DNA of 64,000 nucleotides from Bacteroidales bacterium (GTDB lineage: Bacteria; Bacteroidota; Bacteroidia; Bacteroidales; Tenuifilaceae). Every line of letters begins with the position of its first letter. The first letter of the stretch is position 1. The translations under genes and the position numbers were made by a program. Below are positions 45,054-53,231 of the stretch, piece by piece. The DNA is taken from positions 24,531 to 88,530 of the forward strand of contig JABFRB010000041.1 in the NCBI GenBank assembly GCA_013141385.1, in the 5' to 3' direction. The notes under the pieces were generated by a model that saw only the letters and a list, made by a program, of their open reading frames with translations, was not told the DNA's origin and did not search any database.

Positions 45054-45737
45054 ATGAACTTTGATATAATAATCCCAGTCGGTGTATTCATCGTAATTTT
45101 AGCTTTTGTTCTACTCGGTCTTTACTTTAATAAAAAAGCAGTTATAAAGCGCAAACTTAAAAAAGCGGTTGGCAAAAAAATCTCTGATATTGTAAGCGGA
45201 GAAATTGCCAAAGTTGTTGGAAAAGTAGAATTTGTAGGTGAACCACTTATTGCTCCGCTTTCGGGCAGTCATTGCGCCTACTATTACGTGCTGGTGGAGC
45301 AACAAAAATCAACTGGTAAAAGCACTCACTGGGATACTATAATTGAGGAAGAGGTAGGCGGTAAATTTGTAATTAGGGATGGTAGACACTGTGCTCACAT
45401 CGATAGCAGAAATGTTAAAAGTGTGTTGGTTGAAGATAGGCAGTATTCGTCTGGATATGGGAATGATGCCACTCTGGAATTAGAGAAATATCTAAACGGG
45501 CATGGACAAAAAAGCGAGGGAGTCTTCGGTTGGAATAAAAACATTCGTTATAAAGAGGGTGTTCTAGAGGAGGGCGAATTAATTGCCGCTATGGGTAGAG
45601 GCGAATGGAAAAACGCCGAACAGGTGCAATTACCCGATACATATGATAGGGTACTTGAAATTAGCTCTACCGATCAGGAACCTGTTTACCTGAGTGATGA
45701 TCCAGTGACGGTGAAAACTACTTATTCGGAGTTTTAG
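45054..45737 (+). CDS. GIDE-domain-like membrane protein
   Basis: A 227-aa protein with one N-terminal membrane segment (IIIPVGVFIVILAFVLLGLYF), then a domain with PLSGSHCAYYYVLVEQ, GKFVIRDG and a C-terminal LEEGELIAAMGRGEW. These match the GIDE-type domain found in MULAN-like ubiquitin ligases, but no RING is present. Bacterial function is unknown. Monocistronic. Confidence 0.6.
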   Translation: MNFDIIIPVGVFIVILAFVLLGLYFNKKAVIKRKLKKAVGKKISDIVSGEIAKVVGKVEFVGEPLIAPLSGSHCAYYYVLVEQQKSTGKSTHWDTIIEEEVGGKFVIRDGRHCAHIDSRNVKSVLVEDRQYSSGYGNDATLELEKYLNGHGQKSEGVFGWNKNIRYKEGVLEEGELIAAMGRGEWKNAEQVQLPDTYDRVLEISSTDQEPVYLSDDPVTVKTTYSEF

Positions 45738-45760
45738 AATATAAAATGTTGATTTATATG

Positions 45761-45827
45761 TCGCTCCTACGGAACTTAAAATTTGACATTATTTATTCTC
45801 TAACAATATTTCGTTCCTACTGAACTT
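45761..45827. repeat. Two copies of an interspersed repeat
   Basis: TCGCTCCTACGGAACTT (45761-45777) and TCGTTCCTACTGAACTT (45811-45827) are 50 bp apart. They resemble the short TCGTTCCTACGGAACT family scattered through many Bacteroidota genomes. Confidence 0.55.
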
Positions 45828-45977
45828 TTTAAGGTCGATAAAAAATGAAAAGTTTCAATTTTAAACAGTTTCTTATATTTGTATAACCAAACAACTGTTG
45901 GCAATTATGTTCTATGCATCTTAACTTTCATTGGTAGAACTCTTCACCCAGCTGATATAAATAAAGAAAACCATACT

Positions 45978-46313
45978 ATGACTTTCAAAGAAATTGAACA
46001 AAAGGTAATTGAGTTCAGGAATGATAGAAATTGGGAGCAATTTCATCAAATAAAAGACTTGTTGCTTGGTCTTAATATTGAGGTTTCTGAATTGCAGGAA
46101 TTGTTTCTTTGGAAATCGAAAGAACAACAAGCTGAAATTAACATTGAAAATATTAGAGACGAAGTTGCTGATATTGCTATCTATCTTATCTACATAAGCA
46201 AACATTATGGCATCGACCTTTTAGAGGCAATAAACGATAAGGTAGATAAGAATTCAATAAAATACCCAATTGAAAAAAGTAGAAATTCAAATAAGAAATA
46301 CAACGAGTTGTAA
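45978..46313 (+). CDS. MazG-like nucleotide pyrophosphohydrolase
   Basis: A 111-aa protein with ATG at 45978, chosen over an upstream frame because similarity starts MTFKEIEQKVIEFRNDRNWEQFH. Metal-binding segments are seen: LNIEVSELQELFLW (E-x-x-E) and RDEVADIAIYLIYI (E-x-x-D). Members hydrolyse (d)NTPs to monophosphates, often as house-cleaning enzymes. Confidence 0.85.
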   Translation: MTFKEIEQKVIEFRNDRNWEQFHQIKDLLLGLNIEVSELQELFLWKSKEQQAEINIENIRDEVADIAIYLIYISKHYGIDLLEAINDKVDKNSIKYPIEKSRNSNKKYNEL

Positions 46314-46448
46314 AATACGGCCTCGTAAAACCTATCATTTCAATTTATATGGACAGACTTAACTGTATTAGCAATGATATAAAAGTAGCCTATAAGAAGT
46401 TTATTGCTGCGAGATTCTCCAGAATATCGATTTAGAATATCCAAATAT

Positions 46449-46988
46449 TTAAACTTTTATATTGGCTAATTCACCTCTGCATTTGACGCATAGGTTAGAA
46501 TTTTTTTGATCTAAATCTTCAACATAGGTACTTGATCTCATAACACATGTTGGAGTATGGCAGTGAATTAGTCCAAATGTATGACCCAGCTCGTGGATAA
46601 CTTCTTTTATAGTGCGATCAAGAAGAATTTCCTCATCAATACTCATTCCGTAGCGCTCATTGCTTAACCTGTAAAGTGATAAAATACCAGTACGACCGTT
46701 AAGAAATGCTTGACCGAAAATATAGGTAAGAATAGGAACAAAAAGATCAACATTAAATAATCCAATAGTTTTAAATGAATCAATCGAATATTTCGCATCA
46801 ACTTCTTTCAAAAGTTCGTTCCCGTTATATTGTCTCCTGGCAGGATCGTAATAATCGCTTAAATCGATATGCCCCTCTTTTACTCTCACTAGCAACTGAA
46901 ACTCAGAAGATACATTCTTAACTAATCTGTCAAGAAAGTTTTTCTCGAAATGCCCAAAAGAAATCAATGTGATATTCTGCAGACTCAT
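46449..46988 (-). CDS. Archaemetzincin-like zinc metalloprotease
   Basis: A 179-aa protein with the metzincin motif HELGHTFGLIHCHTPTCVM (HExxHxxGxxHC, then Met), followed by a second zinc-binding CVKC near the C-terminus. This matches archaemetzincins, a family mostly known from archaea and vertebrates with scattered bacterial members. Its start is 95 bp downstream of the response-regulator gene on the same strand. Substrate unknown. Confidence 0.88.
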   Translation of the reverse strand: MSLQNITLISFGHFEKNFLDRLVKNVSSEFQLLVRVKEGHIDLSDYYDPARRQYNGNELLKEVDAKYSIDSFKTIGLFNVDLFVPILTYIFGQAFLNGRTGILSLYRLSNERYGMSIDEEILLDRTIKEVIHELGHTFGLIHCHTPTCVMRSSTYVEDLDQKNSNLCVKCRGELANIKV

Positions 46989-47082
46989 TCAGAAATTAGT
47001 TAAAGGACATCAAGTTTCATTATTTCTAGAGTTGCTGATAAGTTTTGGCTTTAGGGAAATTGATTCAGACAAAAATGTAGCA

Positions 47083-48426
47083 CTATTTATCCAATGGTTT
47101 CAGGTCGAATTTCTTGATCTTATTGTAAAGAGTTACCCTATCAACCTTTAATGCCTTTGCTGAACGGGATATATTCCAGTTGTATTTATTTAGAATTTGG
47201 GCAATGTGGCTTTTCTCATTATCATCGAGGCTCTCGAAGGGACTTTCGATAAAACTTTTCTCAATTGGAAGATCTTTGAGAAAAATTTTTTTTCCATTCC
47301 CAATAACAATTGCCCGCTCAATCATATTCTCCAACTCCCGAATATTGCCAGGGAATTTAAATTCCTCTAACCGTTGCAAAGCTGGTGGATCAATTACAAC
47401 AGGAGGCTTATTCATTGATGTGCAATATTTTTTGATAAAATAATCGACAAGAAGAGGGATGTCGCCATGTCGCTCGCGAAGCGGTGGAACATGAATATTT
47501 ACAACATTTAATCTGTAGTATAGATCTTCTCGAAAGCTTCCATCCTCCACTAAACTCTTCAAGTCTTTATTTGTAGCGCAAATCACTCTAAAATCTGACG
47601 ATATTTCCTTATTCCCTCCCACCCGAACAAAACTCTTTGTTTCCAATACCCGAAGTAGTTCAATCTGCATTTTAGGAGATATCGTTGCAATTTCATCTAG
47701 AAAAATTGTCCCACTATCAGCCATCTCGAACCTACCCTTACGGTTATATACAGCACCTGTAAAAGCACCTTTTTCGTGACCGAAAAGTTCACTTTCCAAT
47801 AAACTTTCAGTCAAAGCACCGCAATGAACGCTAACCAAGGGGAAATATTTTCGAGAAGAATTCGCATGAATAGCTCTAGCAATTAACTCCTTACCTGTAC
47901 CACTTTCACCAGAAATAATGACGGAGGAGTTTGATTGAGCAACGCTTTCAACTTGCTTAAGAACCTTTTGCATTGCTTCGCTAACACCTATCAGATCTTC
48001 CACATTTTCGAGTGTAGCTACTTTTACTTTTAGAACTTCGTTCTCTTCAACTAAAGAAATCTGTTTTGAAGCATTTCGAACTAAATGCGATAGGTCATCG
48101 GGGTCAAAAGGTTTTGTTACATAATCAAAAGCACCATCCTTTAGTGCTTGCACCGCAGTATCTACGGTAGCAAATGCAGTCATTACAATGATAATTGAAT
48201 CTTTTTTTAGCGACTTAATTCTTCGGAGCATTTCTAAGCCATCCATACCCGGCATTTTAATGTCAGCTAGAATAATGTCAAAATTATCAGATTCGAGAAT
48301 TGACAATGCTATCTTAGCACTCTCGGCACACTCCACACGATAACCATCCTCCTTAAACCAGTTGTATAATGAATCTCTAACCGATTCTTCGTCGTCAACA
48401 ACTAAAATTGAGATTTTTCTTGTCAT
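47083..48426 (-). CDS. Sigma-54-dependent response regulator (NtrC type)
   Basis: A 447-aa protein. An N-terminal receiver (ILVVDDEES; phospho-Asp in ILADIKMPG; KPF at the end) is followed by an AAA+ domain with GESGTGKE and the sigma-54 contact loop GAFTGA, and a Fis-type HTH at the C-terminus (WNISRSAKALKVDRVTLYNKIKKF). Eleven bases after the kinase gene, so they form a two-component pair. Likely targets are the adjacent electron-transfer genes, but no TGGC-N8-TTGC promoter was found. Confidence 0.92.
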   Translation of the reverse strand: MTRKISILVVDDEESVRDSLYNWFKEDGYRVECAESAKIALSILESDNFDIILADIKMPGMDGLEMLRRIKSLKKDSIIIVMTAFATVDTAVQALKDGAFDYVTKPFDPDDLSHLVRNASKQISLVEENEVLKVKVATLENVEDLIGVSEAMQKVLKQVESVAQSNSSVIISGESGTGKELIARAIHANSSRKYFPLVSVHCGALTESLLESELFGHEKGAFTGAVYNRKGRFEMADSGTIFLDEIATISPKMQIELLRVLETKSFVRVGGNKEISSDFRVICATNKDLKSLVEDGSFREDLYYRLNVVNIHVPPLRERHGDIPLLVDYFIKKYCTSMNKPPVVIDPPALQRLEEFKFPGNIRELENMIERAIVIGNGKKIFLKDLPIEKSFIESPFESLDDNEKSHIAQILNKYNWNISRSAKALKVDRVTLYNKIKKFDLKPLDK

Positions 48427-48436
48427 ATTTCTCCCA

Positions 48437-50107
48437 TTAGGTCTTTATCAAAGGTAGGGATATTGATATAGTTGTTCCTTTCCCAAGTTCCGATTTTACA
48501 TCTATTTTTCCTTTATGGCTTTGAATAATTCCATGAACAATAGCCAAACCTAAACCCTGCCCTCTTGAATTACGCTTTGTTGAAAAGAAAGGTTCAAAGA
48601 TATGTGGAATATCTTCAGCAGGTATTCCAATTCCGTTATCAACTATTTCAAGTCTAATCCTATCTTCATCAATGTCTTTGGTTCTTATTAAAACCGCTCC
48701 ATTCTCCGTAACTGCATCGGAAGCATTAACAAGTATAGCTATACATGCTTGCTTAATCTGGTTTGGGCTACAATATATTAAATCCGATTTAGCCTTAAAT
48801 TCAGTAGAAAAGTTAATATTAGCAATTTTCATCTGATGGGTCATCAAATCGAAAGTTTCCTGTAATATCTCATGTAGATGCTTTGGTTCATAATCATCCT
48901 GATCTTTTCTCGAAAAATCTAATAACCCCTTAACTATATTTCCACATCGCTTGGTTTCTGTTTCAATTAACATCAACTGTTTAAGCATTGACTCCTTTTT
49001 TACGGGATCCAAATTCTGATTAGTTAGCTGTTTTTGAACCAGTTTTGTATAAATCAGAATACCAGAAAGAGGGTTATTTATTTCGTGAGCAACAGATAAT
49101 GATAGTTTTCCGAGCGATGCAATTCTTTCGATATGAATTAACTCGCTTTGAGCGGCACCTAACTCTTCAGTCTTTTTCTGAACCTTATATTCAAGCTGTT
49201 GTGACCAATTGTGTAATTCATTGGTTGCTGATTGAAGATTGTCAAGCATTTCATTAAATGCAAGGGAAACCATCCTCATGTCATCAAGTTGATTGGGTTT
49301 TATCTCTAACCTTGTATTTTTATCGCCATTCGAAACCGCTTGACTAGCTTTTACAATTGCGTTTAAAGGTTTTTTTATCACTTTGCTTGTAAAGAATATT
49401 AAAAAGCCAATAAGCAAAAGGGTCGTTAATGTTGCTAATAGGTAAAATTCTGTTGAAGATTTACTTACAGCAGAATCAAGATCTTTTAAAGGAATTTTAA
49501 TTACCAATGAGCCAAGAACTTCATCGCTTTGTTTGTGCGCATGACATGAACTTGTATAACACGATTTTTCGTTAAGTATTGGAGATCGTATGAGTAGATG
49601 TCTGTGGCTATTATCGTTCTGAGTCATGCTGCACTCACTTTTAACATCTATTATACGATATGCTTTTTCTTTCTTCGGAAACATCGATTCCATGTCGGCA
49701 TGGCAGCTTATACAATCGGGATTGCTATGGTTATTGGTATCTGATGAGAATGAGGTATAAGCCAAATTGTTTTGGTTATCGTACATGTTAACCTCATCAA
49801 TCCCAGGCATAGTATTAATAATGTCAAGCGTGCTTTGTAATGCACTTTTATCGTTATCAAGCATCGATTTATAAAGCGATCCTTCAACAAGATACCCGAT
49901 ATTATTTCCACTTTGGCGAATTACCGTTTTCATGTACTCTTCATTGACCGATCTGAAGATTACACCAAACGAAACAAACAGAATAAGCGATAGGATTGTA
50001 ATAGAGTATACAACCCGACCATATATTGATGATCTGAATTTAACATATTTATTAAGGAATGGATTTCCTATATTGTGTTTACGAATTGTGTTAATAAACA
50101 AAGCCAT
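48437..50107 (-). CDS. Sensor histidine kinase with c-type heme motifs
   Basis: A 556-aa protein with membrane segments near residues 30-50 and 225-245. The periplasmic loop between them has CISCH (CxxCH) and CYTSSCH (Cx4CH), suggesting covalently bound heme. HAMP, a coiled-coil, HisKA (SVAHEINNPLSGI) and HATPase (NASDAVTE, DNGIGIP, GQGLGLAIV) domains follow. Probably a redox or gas sensor for the cluster upstream. Confidence 0.88.
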   Translation of the reverse strand: MALFINTIRKHNIGNPFLNKYVKFRSSIYGRVVYSITILSLILFVSFGVIFRSVNEEYMKTVIRQSGNNIGYLVEGSLYKSMLDNDKSALQSTLDIINTMPGIDEVNMYDNQNNLAYTSFSSDTNNHSNPDCISCHADMESMFPKKEKAYRIIDVKSECSMTQNDNSHRHLLIRSPILNEKSCYTSSCHAHKQSDEVLGSLVIKIPLKDLDSAVSKSSTEFYLLATLTTLLLIGFLIFFTSKVIKKPLNAIVKASQAVSNGDKNTRLEIKPNQLDDMRMVSLAFNEMLDNLQSATNELHNWSQQLEYKVQKKTEELGAAQSELIHIERIASLGKLSLSVAHEINNPLSGILIYTKLVQKQLTNQNLDPVKKESMLKQLMLIETETKRCGNIVKGLLDFSRKDQDDYEPKHLHEILQETFDLMTHQMKIANINFSTEFKAKSDLIYCSPNQIKQACIAILVNASDAVTENGAVLIRTKDIDEDRIRLEIVDNGIGIPAEDIPHIFEPFFSTKRNSRGQGLGLAIVHGIIQSHKGKIDVKSELGKGTTISISLPLIKT

Positions 50108-50326
50108 TCTTAAATAATTTATTGTTTAGCAATAACTTTTAAAATTATAAAAACTAAACGAAAGAATCCAATTATTAAGAATATAAACCTTTCAAAATTT
50201 AAGGATTACAAAGAATAATCTATGATCACGTCTTCAAAAAATGAGCAAATACTAGTTTACTAAATAATAATCTACATTTTATTATAAAAAAACTGATGTA
50301 AAATCTCCCGTTCTTAAGTTAATTCA

Positions 50327-51046
50327 TTAGAATGGTTGATTTAAAAAATCTTTTTGAAAGTCCTGCCATAACTCATTGGGTAGCTCCGAGATCGGATTGT
50401 CACATAATTCACCCCCATCTTGTAACATAATTAATGCAGGTTCAGCCGAATATTTTTTCATCGAAACAGTTATAAAATCTTTAAATCGCACCAACTCCCT
50501 CGCTGACCAATTCGTTGCCTCTTCAGCAAGGTAGTATGAATTTGTTTCTGCAATCCAATTTGTGGGTTTAATCTTATAAATCCACCCTTTTCCATAAGGA
50601 TCTTGATTTACCGTCTCAAAGTTTTCATTAAGCATTGAATTAGTATTCAGTATTTCCCCCGAGATTGGTGATAGAATATTTAACTGCTTACCATTTCGGA
50701 CGATTTCAGTCAGAATGTCCCCTTTGCAAACCTGATCTCCTGATTTTTTCAGATTACTAAATTTAACCTCACCAGTAATATGAAGTAACAGGTCGTCTAA
50801 TCCTACTTTAGCAACACCCGATACTTCTAGGTGAGCCCATGTATGATTTTTACTATAGAATAGTCCCTGAGGAACTCTTAAAACACTTGCAGTAAGAACT
50901 CCTAGTCTTTTTTGAAACTGTTTAGATCTTTTTACTTTTTTATTCAAAATAATCCAGAATGGAATGAGTATAGCAAAGAATGCAATTACGGCTAAATACT
51001 CAATCCCTTTCGTTTCAAATATGTTAGAGTAGCTAAATCCGTCCAT
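50327..51046 (-). CDS. Membrane-tethered GcvH-like (lipoyl-type) protein
   Basis: A 239-aa protein. An N-terminal membrane segment (YLAVIAFFAILIPFWIIL) is followed by a GcvH-like fold (FYSKNHTWAHLEVSGVAKVGLDDLLLHITG; SPISGEILNTN; DPYGKGWIYKIKPTNW). A Lys occurs in RNGKQLNILSPISGE, one place nearer the Pro than in canonical GcvH, so lipoylation is uncertain. Last of four linked genes; it shares the domain with the fusion at 53232-54920. Confidence 0.75.
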   Translation of the reverse strand: MDGFSYSNIFETKGIEYLAVIAFFAILIPFWIILNKKVKRSKQFQKRLGVLTASVLRVPQGLFYSKNHTWAHLEVSGVAKVGLDDLLLHITGEVKFSNLKKSGDQVCKGDILTEIVRNGKQLNILSPISGEILNTNSMLNENFETVNQDPYGKGWIYKIKPTNWIAETNSYYLAEEATNWSARELVRFKDFITVSMKKYSAEPALIMLQDGGELCDNPISELPNELWQDFQKDFLNQPF

Positions 51047-51094
51047 TTTCGTATAGTTTTGGCAATCACTCTAAATTAGTGAAAGCTGGTTAAT

Positions 51095-52330
51095 TTATTT
51101 TTCTTCGTTCACCCATGATGGAGATTCTCGCAAAACAGGCATTCGGTTAACAACCCACCTAAATATCCATAATTCTGTAAATATCACTGTTAATGTAACT
51201 ACAAATTCCATCCAAGATGGAACATAACGAATGTCTACATCCCATCTGAAACCAATAACAGTAACATTAAGCCTGTTTATAATGATGCCTAATATAGTTA
51301 TGATTGAAGCTAACTTTATCATAAATATATTTCTTGTACGATAGCTGGAAAAGAATAACAACATTGGTAATAGTACAAATCCTAAAATTTCTAGCAGGTA
51401 CCAATAACCCATAGAAGTATTAATATACTGCCAATGTTTACCATGAATGAATACTATCACTTTTAAGAAAAAATATGCAAACATTGCAACTGAACAGATT
51501 TTTGATAATCCATGAAGAATATCATCGTGTGTACGATGGTTTTTTTCACTGATCTGATTGAAAAAAACTTTTTGGCTAATAGTACCCTCAAAGATAACCA
51601 TTGATAGACCTGCGAAAATACTAGAAATGAAAAACATAATAGGAATAAACTCCGAATACCAAAGTGGGTGAATTTTATCTTTTGCCATTAGGTAAAGTGC
51701 GCCTAAACCTGATTGATGAAGCGTAGATAATGTAATCCCAAAAATAACAGTAGCAATGGTCATACCGGATAAGATCTTCCTTGCCCGTTTTGCTCCAAGC
51801 CATTCCGCTATAGTAGGTGAAAATTCTATAAGCTGAGCTATCATGTAAAGAAGAAAATGCCAGGCAACCAAAAACAATACAGAACTGGTTCCAAAATTAT
51901 TTCCAATAATTGGATTGATCACATTCCATGGACGCCCAAGGTCTAAGAGCAAAGCTCCTGCATAGAATACATAGGCAAGAAAACCATTTAATACCGTTAT
52001 CCTAATAATTGAATGATACTTATGCATGTTAAGGATATATACCATAAAAGTAAGAACATAAGCACCCCCAGCAAATGCAACTCCTGTAACCACATCAAAG
52101 CCGATCCATAAACCCCACGGAACTTCCTGCGTTAGGTTGGTTATAGATCCTATTCCCTTCCAAAAACGAATAATGATTAGAACTAGCCCTAATAGCATGA
52201 TTGGTAAGGAAATGATATTAAAGGGGGTGAGCAATTTGCCTTTTGGCTTAAACTCACCTACTAAAAATTTCCAGATAGACTTGCCATCATTGTCCTTTGC
52301 AATTGGATAAATCATATTACTCATTTTCAT
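51095..52330 (-). CDS. NrfD/HybB-type quinone-interacting membrane subunit
   Basis: A 411-aa protein with about nine to ten hydrophobic helices (VPWGLWIGFDVVTGVAFAGGAYVLTFMVYIL; LGRPWNVINPI), typical of polysulfide reductase NrfD / HybB membrane subunits. These exchange electrons between quinones and a periplasmic Fe-S protein. Its start overlaps the Fe-S gene by 14 bp. Confidence 0.88.
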   Translation of the reverse strand: MKMSNMIYPIAKDNDGKSIWKFLVGEFKPKGKLLTPFNIISLPIMLLGLVLIIIRFWKGIGSITNLTQEVPWGLWIGFDVVTGVAFAGGAYVLTFMVYILNMHKYHSIIRITVLNGFLAYVFYAGALLLDLGRPWNVINPIIGNNFGTSSVLFLVAWHFLLYMIAQLIEFSPTIAEWLGAKRARKILSGMTIATVIFGITLSTLHQSGLGALYLMAKDKIHPLWYSEFIPIMFFISSIFAGLSMVIFEGTISQKVFFNQISEKNHRTHDDILHGLSKICSVAMFAYFFLKVIVFIHGKHWQYINTSMGYWYLLEILGFVLLPMLLFFSSYRTRNIFMIKLASIITILGIIINRLNVTVIGFRWDVDIRYVPSWMEFVVTLTVIFTELWIFRWVVNRMPVLRESPSWVNEEK

Positions 52331-53183
52331 CTCCTTCTTTTAACTGGTTATTTCTAGTGGCTTCATAAATACCTAGTAAAATTGGTGGCAATAAAACAAA
52401 TACTGTAGGTACACTGAAAAGAAATCCTTTTGATAATTCTGGATACGACGATTTTTGAATCGAAGTACTAAACCCTAATTCATTAATAGGATTAGGCGTA
52501 AGATATAAAAAGCCCGTACCACCTGCTTCGTGTTCACCATAAATTTCATCAACATATACAGTAGGATTTTCAAGGATTCTCTTGCGTGCTTCTTTGATCA
52601 AATCCTTCCGCTTTCCAAATATTATTGCTTCGGCAGGGCAAATTTCAACACAAATAGGAATTCCACCTTTCATAATCCTATCATAGCACATATCACACTT
52701 TTGGATTTTTGGATTTGCGCTATAATATTCAAATTTGGGAATATCAAATGGGCATGAAACCATACAATAACGGCAACCCATACATTTACTTCCTCTCCAA
52801 ATAACTGGCCCCTCTTTCGTTTTGTGCATAGCTTGTGTGAGACATGCAGCGGCACAAGCAGGTTCATTACAATGCATGCATTGTTTTCTTATATATACTT
52901 CTCCTTTTGAAGTTTTATAAGAATTAACAACAACTCGACGAGTTTCATCAGTTTTTCTTTGGACTCCTATTTTAGGTTCATCAATAGGCTTGGGTAGCCC
53001 ATGTGCCTCGGCACAGGCTATTTCACAACTCTGGCAACCTCCGCAACGATAAGAATCATAAAGGATTCCATAGAATTCAATATCACTCTCTTTCATTTGT
53101 GGAGCACCAAAACTTTTACCAATGGCTATTGTAGCACCTGCAAACCCAAGCGCTTTCAAAAAACTTCTTCGATCTAAACCCAT
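52317..53183 (-). CDS. Tat-exported 4Fe-4S ferredoxin subunit (HybA/DsrO-like)
   Basis: A 288-aa protein. A Tat-type leader MGLDRRSFLKALGFAGATIA precedes several Cys clusters: CGGCQSCEIAC, CMHCNEPACAAAC, CMGCRYCMVSC and CDMCYDRIMKGGIPICVEIC, enough for four 4Fe-4S centres. A C-terminal hydrophobic helix (PTVFVLLPPILLGIYEA) anchors it. Partner of the NrfD-like subunit. No catalytic molybdopterin or hydrogenase subunit is present in the window. Confidence 0.9.
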   Translation of the reverse strand: MGLDRRSFLKALGFAGATIAIGKSFGAPQMKESDIEFYGILYDSYRCGGCQSCEIACAEAHGLPKPIDEPKIGVQRKTDETRRVVVNSYKTSKGEVYIRKQCMHCNEPACAAACLTQAMHKTKEGPVIWRGSKCMGCRYCMVSCPFDIPKFEYYSANPKIQKCDMCYDRIMKGGIPICVEICPAEAIIFGKRKDLIKEARKRILENPTVYVDEIYGEHEAGGTGFLYLTPNPINELGFSTSIQKSSYPELSKGFLFSVPTVFVLLPPILLGIYEATRNNQLKEGDENE

Positions 53184-53231
53184 AACCTGTTTATTTAGTT
53201 GTTTAAAAACTAAAAACTCAAGAATCTATGG

